From the NCBI RefSeq assembly GCF_000247815.1, contig NC_021683.1, forward strand, positions 10,318,173 through 10,382,172: 64,000 bases of DNA. The letters run 5' to 3'. The position numbers were made by a program, and so were the translations under genes. This document shows, one piece after another, positions 40,441-64,000 of this stretch. The notes below the pieces were generated by a model. The model did not search any database. It saw nothing but the letters and a program-made list of their open reading frames with translations, and was not told the DNA's origin. The stretch comes from Ficedula albicollis (taxonomy: Eukaryota; Chordata; Aves; Passeriformes; Muscicapidae). Numbering within the stretch: position 1 is the first letter of the stretch; each line of letters begins with the position of its first letter.

Positions 40441-43400
40441 GCTGCTCTGAGAGAGGGTGGAGGAGCTTGGCACAGCAGGAATTGGACAAAGCAGGATTTT
40501 TCCTGCCAGCATCCAAGCAGCTCGTTTCTCTCCAAGCAGTTACGGTCAACTGTTAACATGTTCACTGCCAAGTGATTTAGATTTATCTAAATCCAGAGAA
40601 CCTTTTCCTATGACTGTCCAATTTCACTTTATAGACTGGTGTTTTCCCCCTGCTCTAGCAAGGCTTTCTTCCAATCGCTCTGCTGCTTCCATGGTGTTGT
40701 TGTAGCAGGTGGGGGGACAATCAAGGCCAGAGCACTTCTGGGTCACTGGCAAAGGTCAGGGATGAGCAAACATATTCTTACAAACAAGCAAGCAAGAAGT
40801 AGCTGTCTTGTGAAATTTTTTTAAGTTTGAAGCATTCAGTTCAAAGCACATTGCTAATCCAGGAATGCTTCCCTGACAATTTTGAAGCACATTTTGCAAT
40901 GTCTTAATTTGCACCTCAGTAGTCCTGTAGTGCTTTGTCAGTAGGGGTAGTTTTAGATGAGGGGTTGTTTCCCTTGATAAAATACCTGGAAGAGCAGAAT
41001 CATGAATTAAAGTTAAAGCACTTGGAGGACAATGGCTGATCATAGAGGGCAGCAAGTGCAAGTTGCTGTGTCAATCCAGATGAGGCCAGGCCCTGGAATG
41101 GGACAAGAGATGCCTGAGGAGAAATAACCTTGACTCTGTGGCTGTGGTAACATTTCCATCACATCTAGAGAGTTATTTTTGCCATGTCTGAGCATTTGGA
41201 GATGGATTTTTATGCTCTGTGTGTGGACACTCATGCATGCTCATAACTTCAGTTTTCAAGTGGTCAGCAGAGGTTACCCAGTAGATCCTTGGTGCTCACC
41301 AGAGGATGAAGGGATGAAGGCAACTTGAGTTTTCAATTGCCTTCTTTCTCACTGGATCATCTCATTTTGCACTAGTTTACATTGTCTTTTAGTCACCTAA
41401 GCACTGGAAAATCATTAGCAAGACAGTCACTTCCTATTATCTGCAGAGACCAAGTGCTGTAAAGTTGAGCAGACAGTTCCATGAAGAAAGGTGAAAGGAG
41501 AAATCCAGCAGAAGTGGGATATGAATGTCATATTGATGGGAATGGAGAAAGTGGTTGGAAATTAGTGGTCTCCCTAAGGTGCTGAGGTTGCAGGAGTATT
41601 TGATAGAGGTTTTCCTAATAGTTTTCATTGTGCACATGTGAAAATGCTGCCAGGAAATGCCTGTAATGGTACAATTCTTTTAGAAAGAGGCTGGGAGAGG
41701 AGTATAGATGCGCCACCACAGTTTACCAATGCAGATTAGGTGTGATGGAGTTCTTGGGTACAGCTCTAGTGCAGTATAAAATTTGAATACTATCAGCTTG
41801 TTGCAATCTTCTTACTGCAACATCCCTGGAAGCTGAAGGTCATTGGATTTCTGTTTTTTACAAAAATTTCATCCCACCAGCAAACTTTATTATCCTGGGA
41901 GAAAATATTATGAGCATCTAGATTAGCCCCCTGTGTAATGCAGGACATAGATTTTGGGTTTATGTTTTCACTGTGGTACCCACAAGCTCTCAGTTGAATT
42001 AAAGCATGCTGGGTGGTTTATTTCCTAGGAATCCCAGAGTACACTGAATGATGGACCTCCTTCCCAGTCATCTGCTCACTGTGTTAATTATCTTAGCCAG
42101 TAATTTTATCAAAAGCTTTTAATTTTGGAAGAATCTGAAGCCTGTGTTGCAGGCTGGCTGGTTTTCGCTCCCCAGGGATCATGGAAGGGCCCTGCACAGC
42201 AGACTGCATGTGTTTGTGCAAGGGTAACTTATGCAGATCAGGTACCTGCCCTGTGAGGATGGAGGCACAGACAGCTGTGGAACCTGCCAGCTTTGAAATT
42301 GTGTTTATGAGCAGGAGTGCAGAGGGGAGCTCTAGAAAGAAGAGTTATCATGGGGCCTGGCAAAGGTAAATGTCCTGAAGAAATGAGCAGTGATCCCCCT
42401 GTTGTGTGGCTGTTTCCAGCTGCCCCCAGTCCTTGCAGGAAAAGGGAGAAGGGTGGGATGTGCCTCTGGCTTGTGAACAGCCCCCTGGCTCTGCATACAG
42501 ATGAGCAGGACAGAATTGTACATGCACATTTAGTTAATATCCTAAAATCCAGCTTAATGAAAAATCAAAGTTCCATAATAAACCACCCTCGTTCTGATTT
42601 AATCAGAGATAACCTGGGTGTCCCCTTCTGCTTGCATCCTATTGTAGTGGTTTGGGTGGTTCTGCCATTTTGGCCAGTATAGTTTTATTCCTTCCTTATT
42701 AGGGCTGATGTCTGTCCCTCTGTCACTCTCTCTTGCTTTTTCATATTTGGGCTGGAGTGCCCTTGGCTGTAGCATCATCTCTGCCCTGTGCAGAGGTGAC
42801 ACAGAATGAGATACATTTGTGATTCCTGGCAAGGGCTCCTAATGCTGGCAAAGAGAAGATCAAATAGGTGGAGTTTTCCAGAGTTCATGGGAACAGTTTG
42901 CACAGGGAGTCTTTAAATAGAAAAGACTTTGCTTTCCTCAAGTCTGTACAAAGCAAATCCAACTTTCTACTGAAGCATGTGGGATTTTTATTTACTTTGT
43001 TGGTCACAGAGGAAAGGAAGTTTTACAGCGTGTGCTCATTGAATTCCGATAAACACCCAGCAAGTGCTATGTATGCTAATTAAGAGATAATGTTAATGGG
43101 CTGGAATGTTGTCACCGGATTAGGTGCTCCTGCTGCCACCAAAAATGTCGTGGCACTTATCAAAATAACGGTTCTGGATGTGGAAGGATAGTTGGTTCCC
43201 GAAGCAGGTAGCAGGGGCTGCAGGACTGGGAGGGAGGTGCCTTTGGCTGTGCTGCACGGAGGATGGAGAGGCACCCAATGCCCAGTGGACGGACAGACAG
43301 ACAGACAGACAGACGCTGGTGTGACAGCCATGCTATTGTTGTCCTGCCCTGTTCCCAGGAGCCTTTGTCTGCCCAGCCAGGCTCGCCACAAAAGAACAGT

Positions 43401-43559
43401 TTGGTTAAAGCGTTCCGGTGTTTTATGAATAAATTGGATTCTACTTACAGCATTATTAACCTGCTGTATTCTGACGGGCTTAGGGGGAGATTATCGTGCG
43501 CTTGAACAAATCAGTATCTACAGATCCACACAAATACTGGGTTTTAACAAAAATATACT
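40441..43559 (+). other. Intergenic DNA, no gene seen
   Basis: Noncoding sequence with short random frames only. The sole distinct item is a tetranucleotide microsatellite near 43,291-43,314. Confidence 0.55.
43291..43314 (+). repeat. (GACA)n microsatellite
   Basis: About five and a half perfect units of gaca between ggtgcc-type flanks; probably polymorphic in length. Confidence 0.85.
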
Positions 43560-43990
43560 GTGATTAAGGCACACAGCGGATCAAATTCAGCCCCGACTTA
43601 CACCAGGTGCAATCTCATTGATATCCGTGGGTTAAAAAGCAATTTTTACAACTTAAAGCAATCAGAAATCAGCTTAGTGTACAGACTTACTAGACCAAAA
43701 TAAGGCCCAAGAGACAGTACGCTAAGCTGATTTCTGTTTACTTTAATTTTTTTAAACTTTTATCAAAGATTAATGGTCAATTATCTGGCAATCTGATTTT
43801 CTGGTACAGATTCCATTTGCATAATTTCATAGACACTTAAAATATGACCAGACTCTAATCAGTATGAAATGCGTTGAAGCATGGCTTGCTATGGCTGATC
43901 AAAATCAGCCACAATCCCTGTAAATATGTACTATTGCTGTAGTAACAAGGGCGATTTTAATAGGCTGTCGTCTGAGCAGTAAACAATTGA
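43560..43990. promoter_or_regulatory. Candidate conserved noncoding element containing a long hairpin
   Basis: A compact AT-rich block. It includes gatcaaattcagccc then cttacaccaggtgcaatctc (about 43,579-43,616), which resembles motifs I have seen in old amniote repeat-derived elements. A 94-nt hairpin (43,653-43,746) and a run of homeodomain-like motifs (gattaatggtcaattatctg near 43,769, atttgcataatttcat near 43,814) follow. It ends at the T-run of gap 2. Conservation is inferred, not tested. Confidence 0.4.
43653..43746. other. Long imperfect inverted repeat; pre-miRNA-sized hairpin
   Basis: The arm 43,653-43,682 pairs with 43,717-43,746. Of 30 opposed positions, 27 are Watson-Crick, one is a T:G that would be G:U in RNA (43,678:43,721), and two mismatch (43,662:43,737 and 43,659:43,740). 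The loop is 34 nt (43,683-43,716). The core arm agaaatcagcttag is matched by ctaagctgatttct. Size and near-perfect stem fit a microRNA precursor, but an old palindromic transposon (MITE) or a structured regulatory element would look the same. Either strand could fold. Confidence 0.5.
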
Positions 43991-43996
43991 TTTAGA

Positions 43997-53272
<9,276 letters not shown>

Positions 53273-53299
53273 AAAAAAAAAAAAAAAAGGCAATACAAT
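53273..53299 (+). repeat. Left copy of duplicated gap flank (gap 3)
   Basis: A16 followed by ggcaatacaat. The second copy (A14 plus ggcaatacaat) lies at 53,964-53,988, just right of the C tract. Confidence 0.85.
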
Positions 53300-53306
53300 A
53301 GATCGG

Positions 53307-53988
<682 letters not shown>

Positions 53989-54690
53989 GGCAAAAATAAT
54001 TTTCCTCTAACAGATGCTTTGATCCTGAAATGACACCTGTCCTGGGGAGCTGCTTGTGCAGTTTTTGAGATAATTTTGAACTAATTTATCCAGCCCGCTG
54101 CTCCATAACCTCAATAGGCACATCAAGCTAAAATTTCTGTGATAGCCACCTTTGAAAAGGGATTTGCAAGGGGTTTGGTGCTGCAAAGCCCGTAAAATTT
54201 GTCCCTTTATTGTGGGATGGGAAGCCTGTAGGGGAACAGGACAACAAGCAAATACCAGCCAGCTGGGATGAGGAGACTAGACCATTTCAGCGCCAGGGCT
54301 GTTCTCCTCATGTGCTTGTACAGCAGTAAAGGAAGGTTTATCCTCTCTTATGTTCCTAAAAGGACTGTGCTCCAAAGGCTGGGAATCAATAATCTGGCTG
54401 GTTACTTGTATTGTCCAGACTTTCTCACAACTCAGAAATTGTTCCCTGTCCTCTCTAGGAGAGTGTCAGCGCATTTTGTGCTGCCCATGTTGGCTGGGGA
54501 TGGCAGGGAGGTGACCAAGGACCTGAGATGAAGGACAGCAGCCAGTGCTGGGAGTCTGGGGAAGGTGATGAAAGATGGTTATTGTCCCACTCTTCCACAC
54601 CTCCTCTGGCTCAGATGCAGCTGAAGGCAGCTGCAGTCCCAGACCCCAATTTCACGTCTCTCCAGTGTATATTTAAACAGATTTAGCCAG
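53989..54690 (+). other. Intergenic DNA, no gene seen
   Basis: Transitional DNA before the CpG-rich zone. The 87-codon plus-strand frame at 54,268-54,531 has no recognisable similarity. Confidence 0.5.
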
Positions 54691-54699
54691 CTCGTTTGG

Positions 54700-55550
54700 T
54701 AGTTTTTGGACGAATTCTCCCAATTGCAGAATGCAACAGCGGTGGCGCAGGGATGCGCTGTGGGGGGAGAGGGGCAGAACTCCTTAGCCAGGGTGTGTGG
54801 AGGAACTGGCGGCTGCCCGCTGCCTCAGCCCGCACTTTTCGAGGCTTGCTTCGCTGGCCGGCGGATCGGGCTGACGAACTGCAGCTCCGGGAGCTCAGGC
54901 CGGCACCGAGCCGTCTGTGCGCTCACCTGGGGCCGCAGCAGGGCCGCTGCCCCGCGGGGAGCGGGGCGGGCGCGGGGGTCACCGCGGGGGCGCAGGAAGG
55001 GCCGGGGTGCCCGGGGAGCCGCGCCGTCTCGGCCGCACAAAGCCGCCTTTTCATCGCGGCCTCCTGCCCCCGCCGGGCCCGTAATTGTCTTTGACAAAAC
55101 TTCATTAGCGAGCGCGGCGGAGGCGGCGGCGGCCCCGCGGTCGCGCTGGCTTTGAGCGGGCGCACTGGAGTGTGCGCGGCCCCGCCGCTCCCGCCCGGGG
55201 CCATTAGCCCGGCGACTTTGTTTTAGAAACTTCCCACCCCAGCGGGGGACGCGTCAACGAGCCCCCGCTAATTGGGGGGCGATGCGGGGCTGCGACTGCC
55301 AGCGCGTCCCCGCGGGCTGCGGAAAGGGGGACACCCGGCCCGTCAGAGCCAAGTGGGTGCCGGGAGGGGTGGCGGGGTGTGCCGCGGCTCCGGGGGTTTC
55401 ACCTTGCCCGGCCGGCCCCGGGCACCCCGCACCGGCCCCATCTCCCCGAGCTGCGGGCTCCGAGCGCCCGCCTGGCCCCGCTCCGCCGGACAGCCCGAGC
55501 TCGCTTCCCAGAGAAGTGGCATTAAAAAGCCCATCTCGTAGCAAAGCTCA
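54700..55550. promoter_or_regulatory. CpG-rich island downstream of IRX6
   Basis: GC content and CpG density rise sharply, for example in gcggggcgggcgcgggggtc near 54,961 and the gcg/cgg-dense stretch near 55,110-55,200. Both strands are open in several frames, which reflects composition. It contains aattgtctttgac at 55,083 and an isolated AT-rich ctaattgg. Islands of this kind around Irx genes are typically Polycomb-regulated and may host alternative or noncoding promoters. No start site can be assigned. Confidence 0.55.
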
Positions 55551-55559
55551 GACAAAGAC

Positions 55560-55900
55560 GGTTTAAATACGTTTATTATGGTATTGGAAGGGCTGAATCT
55601 GTTCGTGCGAGCCCCTTATTTTAGTTTTGTGCCGGGGAGCACGCAGTCTCCGCTCCCGGTATTAGTTCTCCATCAATCCCCGCTCTGGTTTTTAATCAAA
55701 ACAGTATTCGGAATATGACTCCCGGAGATTATATTTTGAGAGATTTGCGATACATATCTTGCCGGAGTGACAGATTGCAGGGGAGTCCTGGGCGGACGGG
55801 ATAATCTGCATCTCGCTCACTTGACCTTTAACAAAAGGGGAGTGAAAGTAATAAATAAAAAAATAAAAGTCTTAAGACTCCTGCAGGTTACACCCGTGCC
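55560..55900. promoter_or_regulatory. AT-rich block between CpG islands; candidate conserved element
   Basis: It contains ccatcaatccc near 55,670, tttttaatcaaaacag near 55,689, a tgacag TALE-type core near 55,768 and tgacctttaac near 55,822. It also has a 12-base palindrome agtcttaagact at 55,868-55,879. Motif-dense AT-rich DNA between CpG islands at a homeobox locus is a typical enhancer setting. Unproven. Confidence 0.35.
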
Positions 55901-56800
55901 TACCTTTAAGGAGAGCCCGAGGCCTGCACCCGGTTAATGAACTCGCCCCGCGGGCTTCGCGGCTCTTGGGCGGCCGGGGGAATCCAGGGCCGGGGGCAGA
56001 GCCGGCAGCTCAGGGCAGCCCCCGGCCGCCACCGGCGCCCTGCAGGTTTCGTCTCCCGTGAGCAGCTCGGGAGGGCGGTGCAGAGCTGCCTCCCCGGGGA
56101 GCCTCTTCCAAAGCCGCCGGGAAACGGGACCGCAGCAAGCCGAGTCGCTCCCTGCAGGACGGGACACGGCCGGGAGGGATCCCCGGTCCGGCTCTGCCGT
56201 GCGGACACGCGTGGGAGCCTGCACATGTGTTCCCAAGGCAAAAAATACCTGTCCTCTCCGGTGGGAAAGGAGGGGCGCAAAAGTCGCCTTGCAAGAACCC
56301 TTCGAAAGGGCCTAATACTCTTTATTACAAGCCCTAATCCTTCAAATCCGACTTGAAATAATGTTTATCTTTTCGCAGCTTAATTTCCCCTTCTCTAAGC
56401 TTCGGGTCAATGAAACAGACTGCTGCTGCTGCTGCGCCGCCTCTTGTCCGGGGCTGCTCCGGAGTGCGGGAAAGCCCCGTGGCCGAGCATCTGCGGCGGG
56501 GCTCCGACGGGCCCAGCCCCGCTCCCAGCCCCGCTCCCAGCCCCGCCGTCACCTGCTGCCCTCGTGTGCACTGACCTCCCCCTCCCTCTCCCCCCGGAAC
56601 CTCTAAAGCCCGACAAAGTTTGCCTTCTTTCACCGTGCCCCCGCAGCCGGGACTGCTCTGCTCCCGGGAAGGGCCGCGGCTGTCACCGGGGCCGAAGCCG
56701 GGGCCAGCCCCGTCACATCTCCCTGCGCTGACCTGCAGCTCCTCCTTTCCCCTACCAATTGCTTCTCCGGTCGCAAACCCAGAGGGCTCCCAGTTACGCA
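55900..56800. promoter_or_regulatory. Second CpG-rich island downstream of IRX6
   Basis: CpG-dense from about 55,905 to 56,270 and again 56,435-56,780, with an AT-richer gap at 56,300-56,400. The 166-codon minus frame at 56,334-56,834 is Gly/Ala/Arg-rich and partly built from a 12-base tandem repeat, so it is not credible as a protein. A gctgct run at 56,422-56,436 adds a CTG-type repeat. Confidence 0.5.
56512..56547 (+). repeat. Tandem repeat, 12-base unit x3
   Basis: Three units of cccagccccgct; the last differs at its final base. Confidence 0.8.
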
Positions 56801-56814
56801 GCCCCACTCGACTT

Positions 56815-57110
56815 GAGTAGCCTTTGGTAAACATATAGAAGCCTACTCGATATTCAAGATTGATTTCCCTGATTTATTAAGGCAGAATTCATTGGACTCT
56901 ATTGACCACAAATGACTTAATGTAAATGCTGACCTCGGTGAACTTGGAAATAGCAGGTATCGGGTTGATCTATAGATGACCTCTTAATTACCACAGTTAT
57001 TAATTTAAATTATTGCCACTGCTTCTAGAGACAGGAACAAAGAAACATTCTTTCCTCATCCCTGCTTGGTTTATTAGTCTGAACACAAAGTGTTTGATGA
57101 CACTTTTAAT
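56815..57110. promoter_or_regulatory. AT-rich candidate conserved element 3' of IRX6
   Basis: A sharply AT-rich block with tattgaccacaaatgac near 56,900 (a RUNX-type core), cttaattacc near 56,982 and ttattaatttaaattatt near 56,998. On the minus strand it includes an AATAAA at 57,070-57,075, so part could be the end of the IRX6 3' UTR. Confidence 0.35.
57070..57075 (-). terminator. Candidate IRX6 polyadenylation signal AATAAA
   Basis: Plus-strand tttatt reads AATAAA on the minus strand, about 0.6 kb past the end of the gap that hides the IRX6 C terminus. It is the first exact AATAAA I see in a plausible 3' UTR position. The gene's stop codon is not visible, so this is only a candidate; other copies exist further on (for example near 56,871). 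Confidence 0.25.
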
Positions 57111-57683
57111 TAAACAGAAATAATGCAGAGATACGGTTTCCCTTTCTCGTCTGTCCTGTAAAGTGCAGCACTGCTCTTTTGACTGACTGACGGCGGTGAC
57201 CCACTAACAACGTCCTACTTCGCCGCCCGGTCGCCACCCGCTGCCCGGGGGTGCCCCGGCCGTGCCCCGGGCCGGGGGGCGGGTGCCCGGGGCCGTTCCT
57301 CCCGGGCTGCGCCGGCTCCCGGCTGCAGAGCTCCGAGCTCACTGACGGCTTCGTGGCGTTCAGCTCATCCGTGTTAATTAGAGACTCTGAAAAATACTTT
57401 CAGCCGTATCTATGTACAGAGACGGGAAAGAAACAGTCCGGCGTAACCTGCGCCGCTTCTCCTCTTCCTCCTCCTCGGGATGGCGCGGAGCAACCGCAAA
57501 TTGGTGCCCCTTGGCAGAGAAGGAGCGCGGGTTTGGGAGGAAAAGGAGAAACAAACCACGACGTGGGGGAAAAAGAAGATTAGGTGTGGGGTTTTCTTCC
57601 TTTTTGCAAAGGCGTCAATGGGCGGTATTGAACACGCGGCAGGCGAGGGCGGGGAGGCGCCGGTCCTGCGGCCGCTCCGCCCG
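57111..57683 (-). other. Region 3' of gap 4: possible IRX6 terminal exon / 3' UTR
   Basis: On the minus strand this follows the gap inside IRX6. No frame gives a recognisable IRX6 C terminus. The three frames leaving the gap end at different stops or in low-complexity residues. The segment has a U-rich stretch and a Pumilio-type TGTACATA (minus strand, 57,418-57,411), both compatible with 3' UTR. I cannot place the stop codon. Confidence 0.35.
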
Positions 57684-61661
<3,978 letters not shown>

Positions 61662-61782
61662 AGTTGCTCCTTATTTTTGGACCATAGGCAATATTTTCCC
61701 CCCAAGATCGATTGTAACTAAACCCTGCTTCAAGATGCACCTTCTCATACACACATTTCCACGTATGGCTTTTTTTTTTTTT

Positions 61783-61902
<120 letters not shown>

Positions 61903-61968
61903 AGGGTTGGTGCCTGGATTAAAAAAATAGGCTACCCCCCACTTCCCATCGCTCTTAATAAATATGTT

Positions 61969-62016
61969 TGTATAGAGGGAGTTTAAAAAGCCACCCCACA
62001 TGTATAGAGAGTTTAA
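61969..62016 (+). repeat. Two imperfect copies of tgtatagag(g)gagtttaa
   Basis: Copies at 61,969-61,986 and 62,001-62,016, 32 bases apart, in the IRX6 5' flank. Confidence 0.6.
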
Positions 62017-62139
62017 GTGCAAAGGGGCTTTTTCAAAGAGGGGGGGAAAAATCACGTAGGGCTTGCAAGATACGGAGCTTGCTTGTATTATTTTCTGCTC
62101 TATAGGTCTTTAGCGTTCATCGGTGGGCGAGGAGCGGGG

Positions 62140-62147
62140 TGACGTCA
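62140..62147. promoter_or_regulatory. Palindromic CRE (TGACGTCA) upstream of IRX6
   Basis: An exact 8-base cAMP-response element in a GC-rich context about 480 bases upstream of the IRX6 start codon (distance includes a gap). Perfect CREs near CpG promoters are commonly bound by CREB/ATF proteins. Binding here is inferred. Confidence 0.45.
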
Positions 62148-62153
62148 CGGCCC

Positions 62154-62276
<123 letters not shown>

Positions 62277-62298
62277 TGCCGGCAGCAGCAGGCAGCGG
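62277..62298 (+). repeat. Right copy of duplicated gap flank (gap 7)
   Basis: An exact duplicate of 62,154-62,175; it then continues cgggcaggagcaggcagcg. Confidence 0.92.
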
Positions 62299-63218
62299 CG
62301 GGCAGGAGCAGGCAGCGCCCCGCGCCCGCTCCCCGCACTTGTTTCGTGTTGGTTTCATGTTGTGCTCTGATGCACGTCAAAGGCGGGACTGGGGGTGCCT
62401 TGCGGTTGGTCTCTTTTCTCTTTATTTTTAAACACGATCAAAATTTGTCTAGGGGCAATAAATATCAAATGGGGCCATGGCGGCACCCGCCAGCCCCGGC
62501 GTGCCCCCTGCCGCGGGCGGGAGCCGCGGTGGCAGCGGCGGTGCGGGCGCACCGGGGAAGCAGCTCCCGGCCGGCGCACCCCCCGGCCCTTCTCGCTGAC
62601 CTCACGTCCATCCCCAGGGCCGGGCGCTCTGTCCAGCTCGGACCCGGCAGTGCACGGGAGCCGCTGAGCCGTGCCCGTCGCGGCGGCCCGGAGCTGCGGG
62701 AGCGGGGTCAGACCTCGCCCCGCTCAGCATGCGCTGCCTGCCGGGGCAGGGCCGGGGCCGGGGCAGAACGCGGGCCGCAGAGCAGCCCGAAGCCCGTCTC
62801 TAAGGAGTGCTTGTTCCCCCTTAGCCCCGTGATGGTCTCTCCGGGAGCGGGGCCCCCGGGCGGTGGCAGGTCAGCGGGCGGTGATGTATGGATGGCTGCC
62901 TGCAGCCCGGCCGGCCCGCTACCGCTGCGGCGTAATTGCATCAATTAACAAATGGAAATGCCCTTGTTTAACCAGCGACTTACATATTGCGAATTTGCCT
63001 TTGAGGCGAGATCACCGGGAGGTAAACCGGGATTTCCCCCCCGCCCTAGCCTGGAGCTGCCGCGGCGCTCCCGTGCCGGACAGGGCGCGATGTCCTGCCA
63101 GTGGCAATTCATAAAGAAAAATAAAACCAAGTAAAAACACGGCCGAGGGCGGTCCAGCGGCGCTTGTCCCGAGCACGCCGGGGCCGCGTCCCGCGGAGGC
63201 GCTGGGCAGCCCGGGCAG
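62299..63218. promoter_or_regulatory. CpG-rich IRX6 upstream region with an AT-rich island
   Basis: CpG-dense at 62,470-62,930 and 63,030-63,090, with an AT-rich block at 62,930-63,010 (gcgtaattgcatcaattaac, tttaaccagcg) and another at 63,105-63,140. Frames open on both strands are compositional. The AT-rich block may be a conserved upstream element. Confidence 0.4.

Positions 63219-64000
<782 letters not shown>

Noticed and set aside
55906..56356. Overlapping 124-, 100- and 139-codon frames on both strands
   Set aside because: Open in several frames at once because stop codons are rare in GC-rich DNA; no recognisable domain.
56334..56834. 166-codon minus-strand frame in a CpG-rich region
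   Set aside because: Gly/Ala/Arg-rich composition, includes a 12-base tandem repeat, several frames are open together, and it lacks any IRX6 C-terminal motif.

Overview
The window is vertebrate nuclear DNA, most likely from a passerine bird. It begins inside a SINE whose head is the 3' half of a tRNA-Ile and whose tail is a CR1 LINE 3' end. That architecture matches the TguSINE1 family of songbirds. The only gene I can support is an Iroquois-class TALE homeobox gene on the minus strand near the right end (58.9-61.7 kb). Its protein reads as IRX6 rather than IRX4: it has an MSFSQFGYPYS start, an STTCCE / LCCAPYESRLL block, an NPQYEIKDG block and an acidic FSDLEEEE stretch after the homeodomain.

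Layout. 1-97: SINE/CR1 tail. About 98-54,690: about 54 kb of AT-rich, gene-free DNA lying 3' of IRX6. In known amniote gene order (IRX3-IRX5-IRX6-MMP2) this is the MMP2 side. It holds scattered AT-rich blocks that look like developmental enhancers, a strong 94-nt hairpin at 43,653-43,746 and a palindromic homeodomain-type site at 34,123-34,143. 54,700-57,683: alternating CpG-rich islands and AT-rich blocks just downstream of IRX6. 58,859-61,661: IRX6 exons 1-5, in order from right to left. 61,662-64,000: IRX6 5' flank, CpG-rich, with a palindromic CRE.

Eight uninterrupted C runs (94 to 1,175 bases) are almost certainly not biology. All are pure C on the given strand. At least four are flanked by the same sequence on both sides, as expected where two overlapping contig ends were joined across a gap. 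They look like assembly gaps (N) rendered as C. The long proline/glycine open frames across them are meaningless. One gap (57,684-58,858) removes the C-terminal third of IRX6, including the expected Iro box.

I see no CRISPR array, operon, phage, retroviral gene or second protein-coding gene. The items most worth following up are the hairpin, the conserved-looking noncoding blocks and closing the gap inside IRX6. Calls of 'conserved' or 'enhancer' are inferences from composition and motifs, because no alignment could be run.
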